DNA from: Luteimonas arsenica
Lineage (GTDB): Bacteria; Pseudomonadota; Gammaproteobacteria; Xanthomonadales; Xanthomonadaceae
DNA: 64,000 nucleotides
Direction: 5' to 3'
NCBI RefSeq assembly: GCF_004352825.1
Contig: NZ_SJRW01000001.1
Coordinates: 1,550,001-1,614,000 of the forward strand
This document shows, piece by piece, positions 1 to 8,501 of the stretch. The translations under genes were made by a program, and so were the position numbers. Below the pieces are notes generated by a model, which was not told where the DNA came from, did not search any database, and worked only from the letters and a program-made list of their open reading frames with translations. Positions within the stretch are counted from its first letter, which is position 1. Every line of letters begins with the position of its first letter.

Positions 1-46
1 CGGCGGGGCGCAGCACTCCCCCCGCCAGCCGCCTCCTGCGGCGCGC
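1..46. repeat. Intergenic hairpin repeat, cut by window edge
   Basis: Bases 20-39 match the right arm of the perfect hairpin at 40678-40728, and bases 40-46 continue to match its outer flank in inverted orientation. The left arm here is truncated by the window start; only its GGCGGGG end is visible. This is a second copy of a dispersed hairpin (REP-like) element, lying 3' of the minus-strand Fe-S gene. Confidence 0.6.
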
Positions 47-72
47 ATCATCACCAGGCGGTACGACGAATC

Positions 73-414
73 TCAGGCCACCTTGTCGGCGTCGGTCGTG
101 AAGCTCTCGCCGCAGCCGCACTCGGCGGCCGCCTTGGGGTTCCTGAACGTGAACTGCTCGCTCAGGCCCTGCTTCTGGAAGTCCATCTCGGTGCCGTCCA
201 CCAGCTCCAGGCTGTCGGCGTCGACGAAGATGCGCACGCCGTCCTGCTCGAAGACCGTGTCGTCCGGCGCTTCGGCGCGAGCGAGGTCGACCGCGTAGCC
301 CCAGCCCGAGCAGCCGGTGCGGCGCACGCCGAAGCGCAGGCCCAGGGCGGAGGGATCGGCGGCGAGGAAGCCCTTCACGCGTTCGAGGGCGGCGGGAGCA
401 AGGGTGATGGCCAT
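73..414 (-). CDS. iscA: HesB/IscA-family iron-sulfur cluster assembly protein
   Basis: A-type carrier that accepts Fe-S clusters from the scaffold and delivers them to apo-proteins in the cytoplasm. The 113-residue product has the usual family length and the three conserved cysteines: Cys35 in [10 protein letters not shown], and Cys99 and Cys101 in the C-terminal CGCGESF motif. It lies alone and divergent from asnS, not next to iscS/iscU or suf genes, so the sequence does not separate IscA, ErpA and SufA. The family call is secure and the gene symbol is a best guess. Confidence 0.85.
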   Translation of the reverse strand: MAITLAPAALERVKGFLAADPSALGLRFGVRRTGCSGWGYAVDLARAEAPDDTVFEQDGVRIFVDADSLELVDGTEMDFQKQGLSEQFTFRNPKAAAECGCGESFTTDADKVA

Positions 415-519
415 GGCGTCATTCTACTCCGTGGGGAACGGCCGGACCGGGCGACCGGTCGGACGGTGCGTCCGGTAAACTGGTCGTCTGTATCTGTCCC
501 TTCCCCAAGGATTCAAGGC

Positions 520-1920
520 ATGACGGTGGTCAGCGTCGAACACGCGCTCGCGGGCAGGGTCCCGGCAGGCGGCGAAGTCACGGTCCGCGGCTGGGTGCGC
601 ACCCGACGCGACTCCAAGGCGGGCCTGAGCTTCGTCAACGTCAGCGACGGCTCCTGCTTCGCGCCGATCCAGGTCGTCGCGCCCAGCAGCCTGTCCAACT
701 ACGACGACGAAGTGAAGCGGCTCACCGCCGGCTGCTCCGTCATCGCCACCGGCACCCTGGTGGCCTCGCAGGGCCAGGGCCAGAGCTTCGAGATCCAGGC
801 TTCGTCGATCGAGGTCGTGGGCTGGGTGGACGATCCGGAGACGTATCCGATCCAGCCCAAGGCCCATTCGCTGGAATTCCTGCGCGAAGTCGCCCACCTG
901 CGCCCGCGCACCAACCTGTTCGGCGCGGTCACCCGCATCCGCCACTGCCTGGCGCAGGCGGCGCACCGCTGGTTCCACGAGAACGGCTACTACTGGATCA
1001 ACACCCCGATCATCACCACCTCCGACGCCGAGGGCGCCGGGCAGATGTTCCGGGTGTCCACGCTCGACCTCGCCAACCTGCCGCGCGGCAAGGACGGCAA
1101 CGTGGACTTCGACCGCGACTTCTTCGGCAAGGAAACCTTCCTGACCGTGTCCGGCCAGCTCAACGTCGAGGCCTTCGCGCTGGCGATGAGCAAGGTCTAC
1201 ACCTTCGGCCCGACCTTCCGCGCCGAGAACAGCCACACCACGCGCCACCTGGCCGAGTTCTGGATGATCGAGCCGGAGATCGCCTTCGCCGACCTGGCTG
1301 AAACCGCCCGGATCTCCGAGGAATTCCTCAAGTACCTGTTCAAGGCGGTGCTGGACGAGCGCGCGGACGACATGGCCTTCATCGCCGAGCGCGTGCAGAA
1401 GGACGCGGTCACGCGGCTGGAGTCGTTCATCAACGCGCCCTTCGAGCGCATCGAGTACACCGATGCCGTGGAGCTGCTGCAGAAGTCAGGCCACAAGTTC
1501 GACTTCCCGGTCGAATGGGGCCTGGACCTGCAGACCGAGCACGAGCGCTGGCTGACCGAGCAGCACGTGGGCCGCCCGGTGGTGGTGACCAACTACCCCG
1601 AGCACATCAAGGCCTTCTACATGCGCCTGAACGACGACGGGAAGACGGTCGCGGCGATGGACGTGCTGGCCCCGGGCATCGGCGAGATCATCGGCGGCTC
1701 GCAGCGCGAGGAGCGGCTGGACGTGCTCGATGCGCGCATGGACCAGTTCGGTCTGGACCGCGAACACTACGGCTGGTACCGCGACTTCCGACGCTACGGC
1801 ACGGTGCCGCACGCAGGCTTCGGCCTCGGCTTCGAACGCCTGGTGGTCTACGTCTGCGGCCTGTCCAACATCCGCGACGCCATCCCCTACCCGCGCGCGC
1901 CCGGCACGGCGGAGTACTGA
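520..1920 (+). CDS. asnS: Asparagine--tRNA ligase
   Basis: Class II aminoacyl-tRNA synthetase that charges tRNA-Asn with asparagine in the cytoplasm. The 466-residue product has an N-terminal OB-fold anticodon-binding domain (about 1-110) followed by the catalytic core. Motif 2 is seen as [16 protein letters not shown] and motif 3 as [12 protein letters not shown] near the C-terminus. The ATG at 520 was chosen because the reading frame upstream (from 466) has no family similarity, and [12 protein letters not shown] resembles other AsnRS N-termini. It appears to lead a run of closely packed plus-strand genes continuing to nei. Confidence 0.97.
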   Translation: MTVVSVEHALAGRVPAGGEVTVRGWVRTRRDSKAGLSFVNVSDGSCFAPIQVVAPSSLSNYDDEVKRLTAGCSVIATGTLVASQGQGQSFEIQASSIEVVGWVDDPETYPIQPKAHSLEFLREVAHLRPRTNLFGAVTRIRHCLAQAAHRWFHENGYYWINTPIITTSDAEGAGQMFRVSTLDLANLPRGKDGNVDFDRDFFGKETFLTVSGQLNVEAFALAMSKVYTFGPTFRAENSHTTRHLAEFWMIEPEIAFADLAETARISEEFLKYLFKAVLDERADDMAFIAERVQKDAVTRLESFINAPFERIEYTDAVELLQKSGHKFDFPVEWGLDLQTEHERWLTEQHVGRPVVVTNYPEHIKAFYMRLNDDGKTVAAMDVLAPGIGEIIGGSQREERLDVLDARMDQFGLDREHYGWYRDFRRYGTVPHAGFGLGFERLVVYVCGLSNIRDAIPYPRAPGTAEY

Positions 1921-1924
1921 GGCT

Positions 1925-2230
1925 ATGCTGCTGTTCTTCGCCCTGTGCTTCGTCGGCGTGGCCATCGCGGGCGCCACCGCCTACGTGATCTTCTGGCCGC
2001 TGTCGCTGGTGCACCTGCGCGACCGCCACCCGGAGGTGCGCGCGCGCCTGGGCGAAGCCGCCTTCCTGAAGCCGGCGGCGATGTGGTGGCTGCTCGGCGG
2101 CGACTACCGCGAAACCCGCGACCCGACCTTCACCGGGCTGGCGACGCCGGCGCGGATCGCGCTGTCGGTGGTGATCTTCGGCCTGGCCGGCGCCGGCATC
2201 CTGTGGCTGTGGTCGGTGGCTCTGGCATGA
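1925..2230 (+). CDS. Small two-helix membrane protein, unknown function
   Basis: A 101-residue protein with two predicted membrane segments: one at the extreme N-terminus (about 2-24, starting MLLFFALCFVGVAIAG) and one at the C-terminus (about 78-98). They are separated by a charged loop containing RDRHPEVRARLGEA. The ATG lies 4 nt after the asnS stop, and the stop overlaps the next start as ATGA, so it is translationally linked to its neighbours. The layout loosely resembles UspB-type two-helix proteins, but I do not recognise a family and assign no function. Confidence 0.8.
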   Translation: MLLFFALCFVGVAIAGATAYVIFWPLSLVHLRDRHPEVRARLGEAAFLKPAAMWWLLGGDYRETRDPTFTGLATPARIALSVVIFGLAGAGILWLWSVALA

Positions 2231-2547
2231 ACGACATCCACCTGGATTCCCCGCGCACCGAATGGTGGCTGGCCACGCTGGGACGCACCGTGGTCTGGGC
2301 GCGCCTGCGCGTGCGCGAGGCCGGCACCGCCGAGGTGCTCGACAGCGACGGCAACACCCTGGTCTACGACAGCGAGGACACCGCGCGCTCGATGCTGCTC
2401 GACGCCGAGTTCGTGGCCTTCGAGGGCATGGACGAGGCCGACCTCGCCGAGCGCGGCTTCCTGCCCGGCGAGCTCGCGCCGCCGCAGGGCGACGACGACA
2501 CCGTGCTGCAGGCCGGCATGGTGCAGAACTTCGGCGGCCAGGCCTGA
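2227..2547 (+). CDS. Conserved hypothetical acidic protein
   Basis: A 106-residue soluble, acidic protein with no signal peptide or membrane segment. It contains a central stretch rich in Asp/Glu (VLDSDGNTLVYDSEDTARS, then DEADLAERGF) and looks like a small alpha/beta domain. Its ATG overlaps the stop of the preceding membrane protein gene, which suggests coupled expression. I do not recognise the family; it may work with its small membrane neighbour. Confidence 0.75.
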   Translation: MNDIHLDSPRTEWWLATLGRTVVWARLRVREAGTAEVLDSDGNTLVYDSEDTARSMLLDAEFVAFEGMDEADLAERGFLPGELAPPQGDDDTVLQAGMVQNFGGQA

Positions 2548-2572
2548 TCCCACCCACACAGGAGCTGCAGCC

Positions 2573-3358
2573 ATGGATCTCGACCTCGACGGACGCCACG
2601 CCCTGGTCTGTGGTGCGTCCGAAGGCATCGGCCGCGCGACCGCGGAAGAACTTGCGGCGCTGGGCGCCAGCGTGACCGTGCTCTCGCGCCGCGAAGATGC
2701 GTTGCGCGACGTCGTCGCGGGCCTGGCGGGCGGCGATTCGCGCGGCCATGCGGTGGCGGTGGCCGACAGTGCCGACACCGACGGCCTGCGCGCCGCGGTC
2801 GACGCCGTGGTCGCGAGGCGCCCGGTCCACATCCTGGTCAACAACACCGGCGGCCCGCCGGGCGGTCCCGCCGCCAACGCGCCGTTGGCCGCGTTCGAGG
2901 AGGCCTTCCGCCGCCACCTGCTCGCCAACCAGGTGCTGCTGCAGGCGGTGCTGCCGGGCATGCGCGAGGTGCGCTGGGGCCGCATCGTCAACGTGGTCTC
3001 GACCTCGGTGCGCGAGCCGATTCCCGGCCTGGGCGTGTCCAACACGGTGCGCGGCGCGGTGGCGAGCTGGGCCAAGACGCTGGCACGCGAGCTGGGCGGC
3101 GACGGCATCACCGTCAACAACGTGCTGCCCGGCTTCACCGAGACCGGGCGCATCGAGCAGATCGTCGCCGACCGGGTCGCGAAGACCGGCGAATCCGCCG
3201 ACCAGGTGCGTGCCGCGATGTGCGCCTCGGTGCCCGCGGGCCGCTTCGCGCGCCCGGAGGAGACCGGTGGCGTGATCGCCTTCCTGTGCTCGCCGGCGGC
3301 CGGCTACGTCAACGGCGTCAGCCTGGCGGTGGACGGCGGGCGCATGGCCTCGATCTGA
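2573..3358 (+). CDS. SDR-family oxidoreductase with atypical active site
   Basis: A 261-residue short-chain dehydrogenase/reductase-fold protein. The nucleotide-binding GASEGIG motif (14-20), NNTGG (90-94) and the C-terminal VNGVSLAVDGGRMASI are typical. The catalytic tetrad is not: the serine region is VVSTSVREPIPG (141-152), but Ser/Asn (156-157) stand where Tyr is expected and Arg160 where Lys is expected. This matches the known BKR-like SDR subgroup that lacks a perfect tetrad. A good GGAG ribosome-binding site precedes the ATG. The substrate is unknown, and FabG activity should not be assumed. Confidence 0.88.
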   Translation: MDLDLDGRHALVCGASEGIGRATAEELAALGASVTVLSRREDALRDVVAGLAGGDSRGHAVAVADSADTDGLRAAVDAVVARRPVHILVNNTGGPPGGPAANAPLAAFEEAFRRHLLANQVLLQAVLPGMREVRWGRIVNVVSTSVREPIPGLGVSNTVRGAVASWAKTLARELGGDGITVNNVLPGFTETGRIEQIVADRVAKTGESADQVRAAMCASVPAGRFARPEETGGVIAFLCSPAAGYVNGVSLAVDGGRMASI

Positions 3359-3362
3359 GGCC

Positions 3363-4181
3363 GTGCCCGAAGGCCCGGAAATCCGTCGCGCCGCCGATCG
3401 CCTGGCCGAGGCGGTGGTGGGCGAACCGCTGGTCCGCGCCTGGTTCGCGTTCCCGGCCCTGAAGCGCTTCGAGGCCGCCCTGCCCGGCCACCGCATCGAA
3501 TCGATCACGCCGCGCGGCAAGGCCCTGCTCACCCGCTTCGACCACGGCTGGACGATGTACAGCCACAACCAGCTGTACGGGGTGTGGAAAGTGGCCGCGC
3601 CCGGCGAACGGCCGGAAACGACGCGCTCGCTGCGGGTGGCGCTGGAAACCGCGCGCGGCGCGATCCTGCTGTATTCGGCGTCCGACGTGTCGATGTGGCG
3701 CAGCGACGAGGTCGAGTCGCATCCCTTCCTGCAGCGGCTGGGGCCGGACGTGCTCGACCCCGCGCTCGATGCCTCGGCCGTGGCCGCGCGCCTGCAGTCA
3801 CCGCCCTTCCGCGGCCGCGCGCTGGGCGGCCTGCTGCTCGACCAGGGCTTCCTGGCCGGCATGGGCAACTACCTGCGCGCGGAAGTCCTGTTCGCCGCCG
3901 GGCTGCGGCCGGAGCGGCGGCCGAAGGACCTTGATCCCGCGACCACCGCGCGGTTGGCGCAGGCCCTGCTCGACATCCCGCGCCACAGCTACGCCACCCG
4001 CGGCATCGCACCGGCCGACCGCATGCGCGGGGACTATCTCGCGGACGCGCCCGGCGCCCACGCGTTCCGCTTCCAGGTCTTCGGTCGCGACGGCCAGCCC
4101 TGCCCCGGCTGCGGCACCGCGATCGAACGCATGGACGCGGGATCGCGCCGGCTCTACCTGTGCCCGGCCTGCCAGTCCTGA
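3363..4181 (+). CDS. nei: Endonuclease VIII (Nei DNA glycosylase/AP lyase)
   Basis: Base-excision repair enzyme that removes oxidised pyrimidines and cleaves the abasic site. The 272-residue product begins with PEGPEIRRAAD, giving the catalytic N-terminal Pro and Glu after Met removal. It has the long Nei-type stretches GKALLTRF, YSHNQLYGVW and LLYSASD, and ends in a C2-C2 zinc finger (CPGC...CPAC), as in the FPG/Nei family. It begins with GTG at 3363, four bases after the SDR stop, indicating an operon. Similarity is clearly to Nei rather than MutM. Confidence 0.95.
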   Translation: MPEGPEIRRAADRLAEAVVGEPLVRAWFAFPALKRFEAALPGHRIESITPRGKALLTRFDHGWTMYSHNQLYGVWKVAAPGERPETTRSLRVALETARGAILLYSASDVSMWRSDEVESHPFLQRLGPDVLDPALDASAVAARLQSPPFRGRALGGLLLDQGFLAGMGNYLRAEVLFAAGLRPERRPKDLDPATTARLAQALLDIPRHSYATRGIAPADRMRGDYLADAPGAHAFRFQVFGRDGQPCPGCGTAIERMDAGSRRLYLCPACQS

Positions 4182-4213
4182 CGCCCCGGGTCCGCCACGG
4201 GTAAGCTTGCGGG

Positions 4214-5638
4214 ATGCGACGCTATCCACACGTCATCGGCAGCGGTCCCCGCGACGCCGCCAGCGGTCGCTGGCGCGAGGTGTTCGAGCCGGCCACCGGC
4301 CAGGCCTATGCCGAGGTCGCGGATGGCGATGGCGCGGATGTCGAGGCGGCAGTGGCCGCGGCGCGTGAAGCCTTCCCTGCCTGGTCCGGCCTGCGCAACA
4401 GCGAGCGCTCGCGCCATCTGGAGCGGTTGGCGGATGCGCTGGAATCGCGCATCGACGACTTCGCCCACGCCGAAGCCCGCGACGGCGGCAAGCCCTACGC
4501 GCTGGCGCGCGACGCGGAGATCCCGCGCGCGGTGTCGAACCTGCGCTTCTTCGCCCACGCCGCGACCCAGTTCGGCAGCGAATCCCACCACGGCGAGGCC
4601 GGCATCAACTACACCCTGCGCCAGCCGCTGGGCGTGGTCGGCACGATCTCGCCGTGGAACCTGCCGCTGTACCTGTTCACCTGGAAGATCGCGCCGGCGC
4701 TGGCGGCCGGCAACACCGTGGTGGCGAAGCCGTCCGAGGTGACCCCGGCCACCGCGACCATGCTGGGCGAACTGGCGCTGGAAGCGGGGCTTCCGGCCGG
4801 GGTGCTCAACGTCGTCCACGGCGGCGGCCCGGAGGTCGGCGAGGCCATCGTCCGCGACGGCGCGGTCAAGGCGGTGTCGTTCACCGGCAGCACCGTGGTC
4901 GGCCGGCGCATCGCCGGCATCGCCGGGCCGCTGCTGAAGAAGGTCTCGCTGGAACTGGGCGGCAAGAACCCGACCCTGGTGTTCGCCGACAGCGACTGGC
5001 GCGACCACCTCGACACGCTCGTCCGCTCCGCCTTCCAGAACAGCGGCCAGATCTGCCTCTGCGGCTCGCGCATCCTGGTCGAGCGCGCGGTGTACGCGGA
5101 ATTCCGCGACGCCTTCGTGGCGCGCGCGCTGGCGCTGCGCCCCGGCGACCCGATGGATCGCGACGCCAAACTCGGCCCGCTGGTCTCGCAGGCGCACTTC
5201 GACAAGGTGGTCGCCGCGATCGCACGCGCCCGCGACGAGGGCGGCGAGGTGCTCTGCGGCGGCAGCGCGCTAGACCGCCCCGGCTGGTTCGTGGCGCCCA
5301 CCGTGATCGAAGGCCTGGGCCCTGACTGCGCCAGCAACCAGGAGGAGATCTTCGGGCCGGTGGCGACCCTGCAGGCCTTTGACGACGACGAGCAGGCGCT
5401 GGCCCTCGCCAACGCCGGCGACTACGGCCTGGCCGCTTCGGTGTGGACGCGCGACCTGGCGCGCGCGCACCGCTTCGGCGCGCAGCTGCGCTGCGGCATC
5501 GTCTGGATCAACACCTGGCTGATGCGCGACCTGCGCACGCCCTTCGGCGGCATGGGCCAGTCCGGCCTCGGCCGCGAAGGCGGGCTGGAGGCGATGCGCT
5601 TCTTCACCGAACCGCGCAACGTCTGCATCGCGACCTGA
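4214..5638 (+). CDS. nbaE: 2-aminomuconate 6-semialdehyde dehydrogenase
   Basis: NAD-dependent aldehyde dehydrogenase that should oxidise 2-aminomuconate semialdehyde, made by ACMSD, to 2-aminomuconate. The 474-residue protein has the aldehyde dehydrogenase fold. Visible catalytic features are PWN with Asn149, Lys172 in AKPSE, Glu247 in LELGGKNP, and the nucleophile Cys281 in SGQICLCGSR. This is the 2-hydroxymuconate/aminomuconate semialdehyde dehydrogenase subgroup. The specific substrate is inferred from neighbours: the deaminase, dioxygenase, ACMSD, kynureninase and kynurenine monooxygenase follow on the same strand. It is the first gene of the cluster. Confidence 0.88.
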   Translation: MRRYPHVIGSGPRDAASGRWREVFEPATGQAYAEVADGDGADVEAAVAAAREAFPAWSGLRNSERSRHLERLADALESRIDDFAHAEARDGGKPYALARDAEIPRAVSNLRFFAHAATQFGSESHHGEAGINYTLRQPLGVVGTISPWNLPLYLFTWKIAPALAAGNTVVAKPSEVTPATATMLGELALEAGLPAGVLNVVHGGGPEVGEAIVRDGAVKAVSFTGSTVVGRRIAGIAGPLLKKVSLELGGKNPTLVFADSDWRDHLDTLVRSAFQNSGQICLCGSRILVERAVYAEFRDAFVARALALRPGDPMDRDAKLGPLVSQAHFDKVVAAIARARDEGGEVLCGGSALDRPGWFVAPTVIEGLGPDCASNQEEIFGPVATLQAFDDDEQALALANAGDYGLAASVWTRDLARAHRFGAQLRCGIVWINTWLMRDLRTPFGGMGQSGLGREGGLEAMRFFTEPRNVCIAT

Positions 5639-5671
5639 GCCCGCATCCCTTTCGCACGACACGGAACCCCC

Positions 5672-6334
5672 ATGTACCGAATGCACGACCTGCTCGAACG
5701 CAACCGCATCTGGGCCGAACGCGCCCGCGCGGAGGACCCGGGTTTCTTCAGCCGCCTGTCCGGACTGCAGCACCCGAAGTACCTGTGGATCGGCTGCTCC
5801 GACTCGCGCGTGCCGGCCAACCAGATCATCGACATGAACCCGGGCGAGGTCTTCGTCCACCGCAACATCGCCAACGTCGTGGTGCACACCGACCTCAACT
5901 GCCTGTCGGTGATCCAGTACGCGATCGACGTGCTCAAGGTCGAGCACATCCTGGTGGTCGGCCACTACGGCTGCGGCGGCGTGGGCGCGGCGCTCACCAG
6001 CCAGCGCGTGGGCCTGGCCGACAACTGGATCCGCCACGTCAAGGACGTCAAGCACAAGCACCGCGCAATCATCGAGGCCATCGACAGCGACGAGCTCCGC
6101 CACGACCGCCTGTGCGAGCTCAATGCCCTGGAGCAAATGATCAACGTCTGCGAGACCACGGTGGTGCGCGAAGCCTGGGCGCGCGGGCAGACGCTCGCGG
6201 TGCACGCCTGGGTGTACTCGCTGCGCGACGGCCGCGTACATGACCTCGGCCTGTCGATCGATTCGCCGACAGCCCTGCCCGAGCAGTACGGGCCGGCGCT
6301 GCAGCGCATCAGCGAAGACCGCGAGGACCGCTGA
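5672..6334 (+). CDS. can: Beta-class carbonic anhydrase
   Basis: Zinc enzyme that interconverts CO2 and bicarbonate in the cytoplasm. The 220-residue product carries the beta-class ligands Cys42, Asp44 and Arg46 (CSDSR) and His98/Cys101 (HYGCGG), the same positions as in Escherichia coli Can. It sits between the aminomuconate semialdehyde dehydrogenase and deaminase genes, and its stop is followed by the deaminase ATG after one base. It is therefore probably co-transcribed with the kynurenine genes. A link to the CO2 released by ACMSD is possible, but this is inference. Confidence 0.95.
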   Translation: MYRMHDLLERNRIWAERARAEDPGFFSRLSGLQHPKYLWIGCSDSRVPANQIIDMNPGEVFVHRNIANVVVHTDLNCLSVIQYAIDVLKVEHILVVGHYGCGGVGAALTSQRVGLADNWIRHVKDVKHKHRAIIEAIDSDELRHDRLCELNALEQMINVCETTVVREAWARGQTLAVHAWVYSLRDGRVHDLGLSIDSPTALPEQYGPALQRISEDREDR

Positions 6335-6335
6335 G

Positions 6336-6773
6336 ATGACCGGCACCGTGGTCCAGGCCAGCACCGCGCCCAAGCCGGTCGGCGCCTATCCGCACGCGCG
6401 GCGCGTCGGCGACCTGCTGTTCCTGTCGGGCATCGGCCCGCGCGACCCTGCCAGCGACTCGATCCCCGGCAACGACTACTTCGCCGATGGGCGCGTGCGC
6501 GCCTACGACATCGCGGCGCAAACCCGCGCCGTGTTCGCCAACGTCCGCGCCGTGCTCGAAGCCAGCGGCGCGCGCTGGGAAGACCTGGTCGACGTGACCG
6601 TCTACCTCACCGACATGGCGCGTGACTTCAAGGCCTACAACGCGGTCTGGGCCGAGCACTTCCCCGATCCCGCCACCGCGCCCTGCCGCACCACGCTGGG
6701 CATCACCGCGCTGCCGACGCCGATCGCGATCGAACTCAAGTGCGTCGCCGCCATCCAGGGAGACACGCCATGA
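6336..6773 (+). CDS. nbaF: RidA-family 2-aminomuconate deaminase
   Basis: A 145-residue YjgF/RidA-fold protein that in this context should hydrolyse 2-aminomuconate to 4-oxalocrotonate and ammonia. The RidA signature is present near the end (Arg118 in [14 protein letters not shown], then IAIELKCVA with Glu133). The N-terminal [11 protein letters not shown] region, with an insertion before the [12 protein letters not shown] helix, fits the aminomuconate deaminase branch rather than generic RidA. The start is one base after the carbonic anhydrase stop, and the end overlaps the dioxygenase gene as ATGA. Confidence 0.88.
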   Translation: MTGTVVQASTAPKPVGAYPHARRVGDLLFLSGIGPRDPASDSIPGNDYFADGRVRAYDIAAQTRAVFANVRAVLEASGARWEDLVDVTVYLTDMARDFKAYNAVWAEHFPDPATAPCRTTLGITALPTPIAIELKCVAAIQGDTP

Positions 6774-7318
6774 TTCCGCCGCCGCTGAACTTCCAGAAGT
6801 GGATCGAGGACAACCGCCACCTGCTCAAGCCCCCGGTGGGCAACAAGTGCATCTACGACGGCGATTTCATCGTGATGGTGGTCGGCGGCCCGAACGCGCG
6901 CACCGACTACCACTTCGAGGAAGGCCCGGAGTGGTTCTACCAGCTCGAAGGCGAGATGGTGCTGCGCATCCAGGAGGACGGGAAGGTCCGCGACGTGCCG
7001 ATCCGTGCCGGCGAGACCTTCCTGCTGCCCTCGCGCGTGCCGCATTCGCCGCAGCGCGCCGAGGGTTCGATCGGGCTGGTGATCGAGCGCAGGCGCCTGC
7101 CGCACGAGGACGACGGCCTGATGTGGTTCTGCGAGAACTGCAACGAGAAGGTCTACGAGGAGTTCTTCCACCTCGAGGACATCGAGCAGGACTTCTTCCG
7201 CGTGTTCGAGACCTTCTATCGCAGCGACGAACTGCGCACCTGCAAGGCCTGCGGCCATCTCAACCCGCGGCCGACAAGATACGAGATGCAGGCGGATTCG
7301 CAGGCGGACATCACCTGA
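6770..7318 (+). CDS. nbaC: 3-hydroxyanthranilate 3,4-dioxygenase
   Basis: Cupin-type non-haem Fe(II) dioxygenase that opens the ring of 3-hydroxyanthranilate to 2-amino-3-carboxymuconate semialdehyde (ACMS). The 182-residue protein shows Arg44, His48, Glu54 and His92 at the active-site positions. It also has the rubredoxin-like second metal site of bacterial enzymes (Cys121/Cys124 in CENC and Cys158/Cys161 in CKAC). The ATG at 6770 overlaps the deaminase stop. An in-frame extension upstream lies within the deaminase gene and was rejected. Confidence 0.96.
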   Translation: MIPPPLNFQKWIEDNRHLLKPPVGNKCIYDGDFIVMVVGGPNARTDYHFEEGPEWFYQLEGEMVLRIQEDGKVRDVPIRAGETFLLPSRVPHSPQRAEGSIGLVIERRRLPHEDDGLMWFCENCNEKVYEEFFHLEDIEQDFFRVFETFYRSDELRTCKACGHLNPRPTRYEMQADSQADIT

Positions 7319-7331
7319 GGCTGCGCACACG

Positions 7332-8357
7332 ATGCTGAAAATCGACATCCACGCCCACTACCTGCCCCGCGACTGGCCCGACCTGGCGCGCAAATACGGC
7401 GACGAACGGTTCCCGGTCATCCACCACACCGAGGACGGCCGCCACCGCATCTACAAGGACGGGCGCTTCTTCCGCGAGATCTGGTCCAAGACCTGGGACG
7501 CGCAGGAGCGCATCGACGACTATGCCCGCTTCGGCGTGCAGGTGCAGGTGATCAGCACCGTGCCGGTGATGTTCAGCTACTGGGCGAAGCCCAACCAGGC
7601 GCTGGAGCTGCACCAGGCGCTCAACGACCACATGGCCGAAACCTGCCGCGCGCATCCGCGCCACTACGCCGGCATCGGCACGGTGCCGCTGCAGTCGCCG
7701 CGGCTGGCGGTGCAGGAGCTGGAGCGCTGCATGGACCAGCTTGGCCTGCAGGGCGTGCAGATCGGCTCGCACATCCAGCTGGCCGACGGCACCCACTGGA
7801 ACCTCGACGCGCCGGAGCTGTTCCCGTTCTTCGAGGCCGCGGCCGACCTGGGCGCGGCGATCCTGGTCCACCCCTGGGACATGATGGGCACCGACACCAT
7901 GCCCAAGTACTGGTTGCCCTGGCTGGTGGGCATGCCGGCCGAGCAGTCGCGCGCGGCCTGTTCGCTGGTGTTCGGCGGGGTGCTGGAGCGGCTGCCGAAG
8001 CTGAAGGTCTGCATGGCCCACGGCGGCGGCAGCTTCCCCTACACCATCGGCCGCATCGAGCACGGCTTCAACATGCGCCCGGACCTGGTCGCCACCGACA
8101 ACCCGCGCAACCCGCGCGAGTACCTGTCGAAGCTCTATTTCGATTCCTGGGTCGCCGACGACCGTGCCCTGCGCTACCTGCTCGACACCTGCGGCATCGA
8201 CCGCGTGATGCTGGGCACCGACTACCCCTTCCCACTGGGCGAACAGCAGCCCGGCGCGGGCATCGACGCCCTCGCCCTGGATCCCGCCGGGCAGGCCCGC
8301 CTCTACCACGGCACCGCCCTGGAATGGCTGGGGCTGCCGGTGTCCAGGTTCGTGTGA
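7332..8357 (+). CDS. nbaD: 2-amino-3-carboxymuconate-6-semialdehyde decarboxylase (ACMSD)
   Basis: Zinc amidohydrolase-fold decarboxylase converting ACMS to 2-aminomuconate semialdehyde plus CO2. It thereby diverts flux from spontaneous quinolinate (NAD precursor) formation to catabolism. The 341-residue protein has HAH (His7, His9), His180 in LVHPWDMMG, His230 in AHGGG and Asp297 in LGTDYPFPLG, matching the metal and catalytic set of Pseudomonas ACMSD. It follows the dioxygenase by 13 nt and is separated from kynureninase by a 145-bp hairpin repeat. Confidence 0.96.
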   Translation: MLKIDIHAHYLPRDWPDLARKYGDERFPVIHHTEDGRHRIYKDGRFFREIWSKTWDAQERIDDYARFGVQVQVISTVPVMFSYWAKPNQALELHQALNDHMAETCRAHPRHYAGIGTVPLQSPRLAVQELERCMDQLGLQGVQIGSHIQLADGTHWNLDAPELFPFFEAAADLGAAILVHPWDMMGTDTMPKYWLPWLVGMPAEQSRAACSLVFGGVLERLPKLKVCMAHGGGSFPYTIGRIEHGFNMRPDLVATDNPRNPREYLSKLYFDSWVADDRALRYLLDTCGIDRVMLGTDYPFPLGEQQPGAGIDALALDPAGQARLYHGTALEWLGLPVSRFV

Positions 8358-8359
8358 GA

Positions 8360-8500
8360 AAGCCTTCTTTGCCACGGATCTCGCGGATAACGCGGATTCA
8401 CGCGGATCAATCCTCCATTGGCATGGAAATGCGCGCTGCCGCCGGCACATACTTTTCAATCTGCTCTTATCCGCGTAATCCGTGGCAAAAAGGCTTCTGA
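8360..8500. repeat. CACGGAT/CGCGGAT-type hairpin repeat
   Basis: The left arm (8360-8390, then two more CGCGGAT units to 8407) and right arm (8467-8495) are inverted copies containing TTTGCCACGGAT and ATCCGTGGCAAA, with matching AAGCC/GGCTT outer flanks. Tandem 9-12 bp units of the type CGCGGATTA occur within the arms. The middle (8411-8466) is not conserved in the other copies. Related elements are at 25497-25784 and 29715-29857. It fills the whole gap between ACMSD and kynU, ending one base before the kynU start. Confidence 0.8.
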
Positions 8501-8501
8501 A

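Noticed and set aside
415-519. Divergent promoters between iscA and asnS
   Set aside because: TAAACT and TAGAAT hexamers exist, but spacing and -35 boxes are poor, so no promoter is called.
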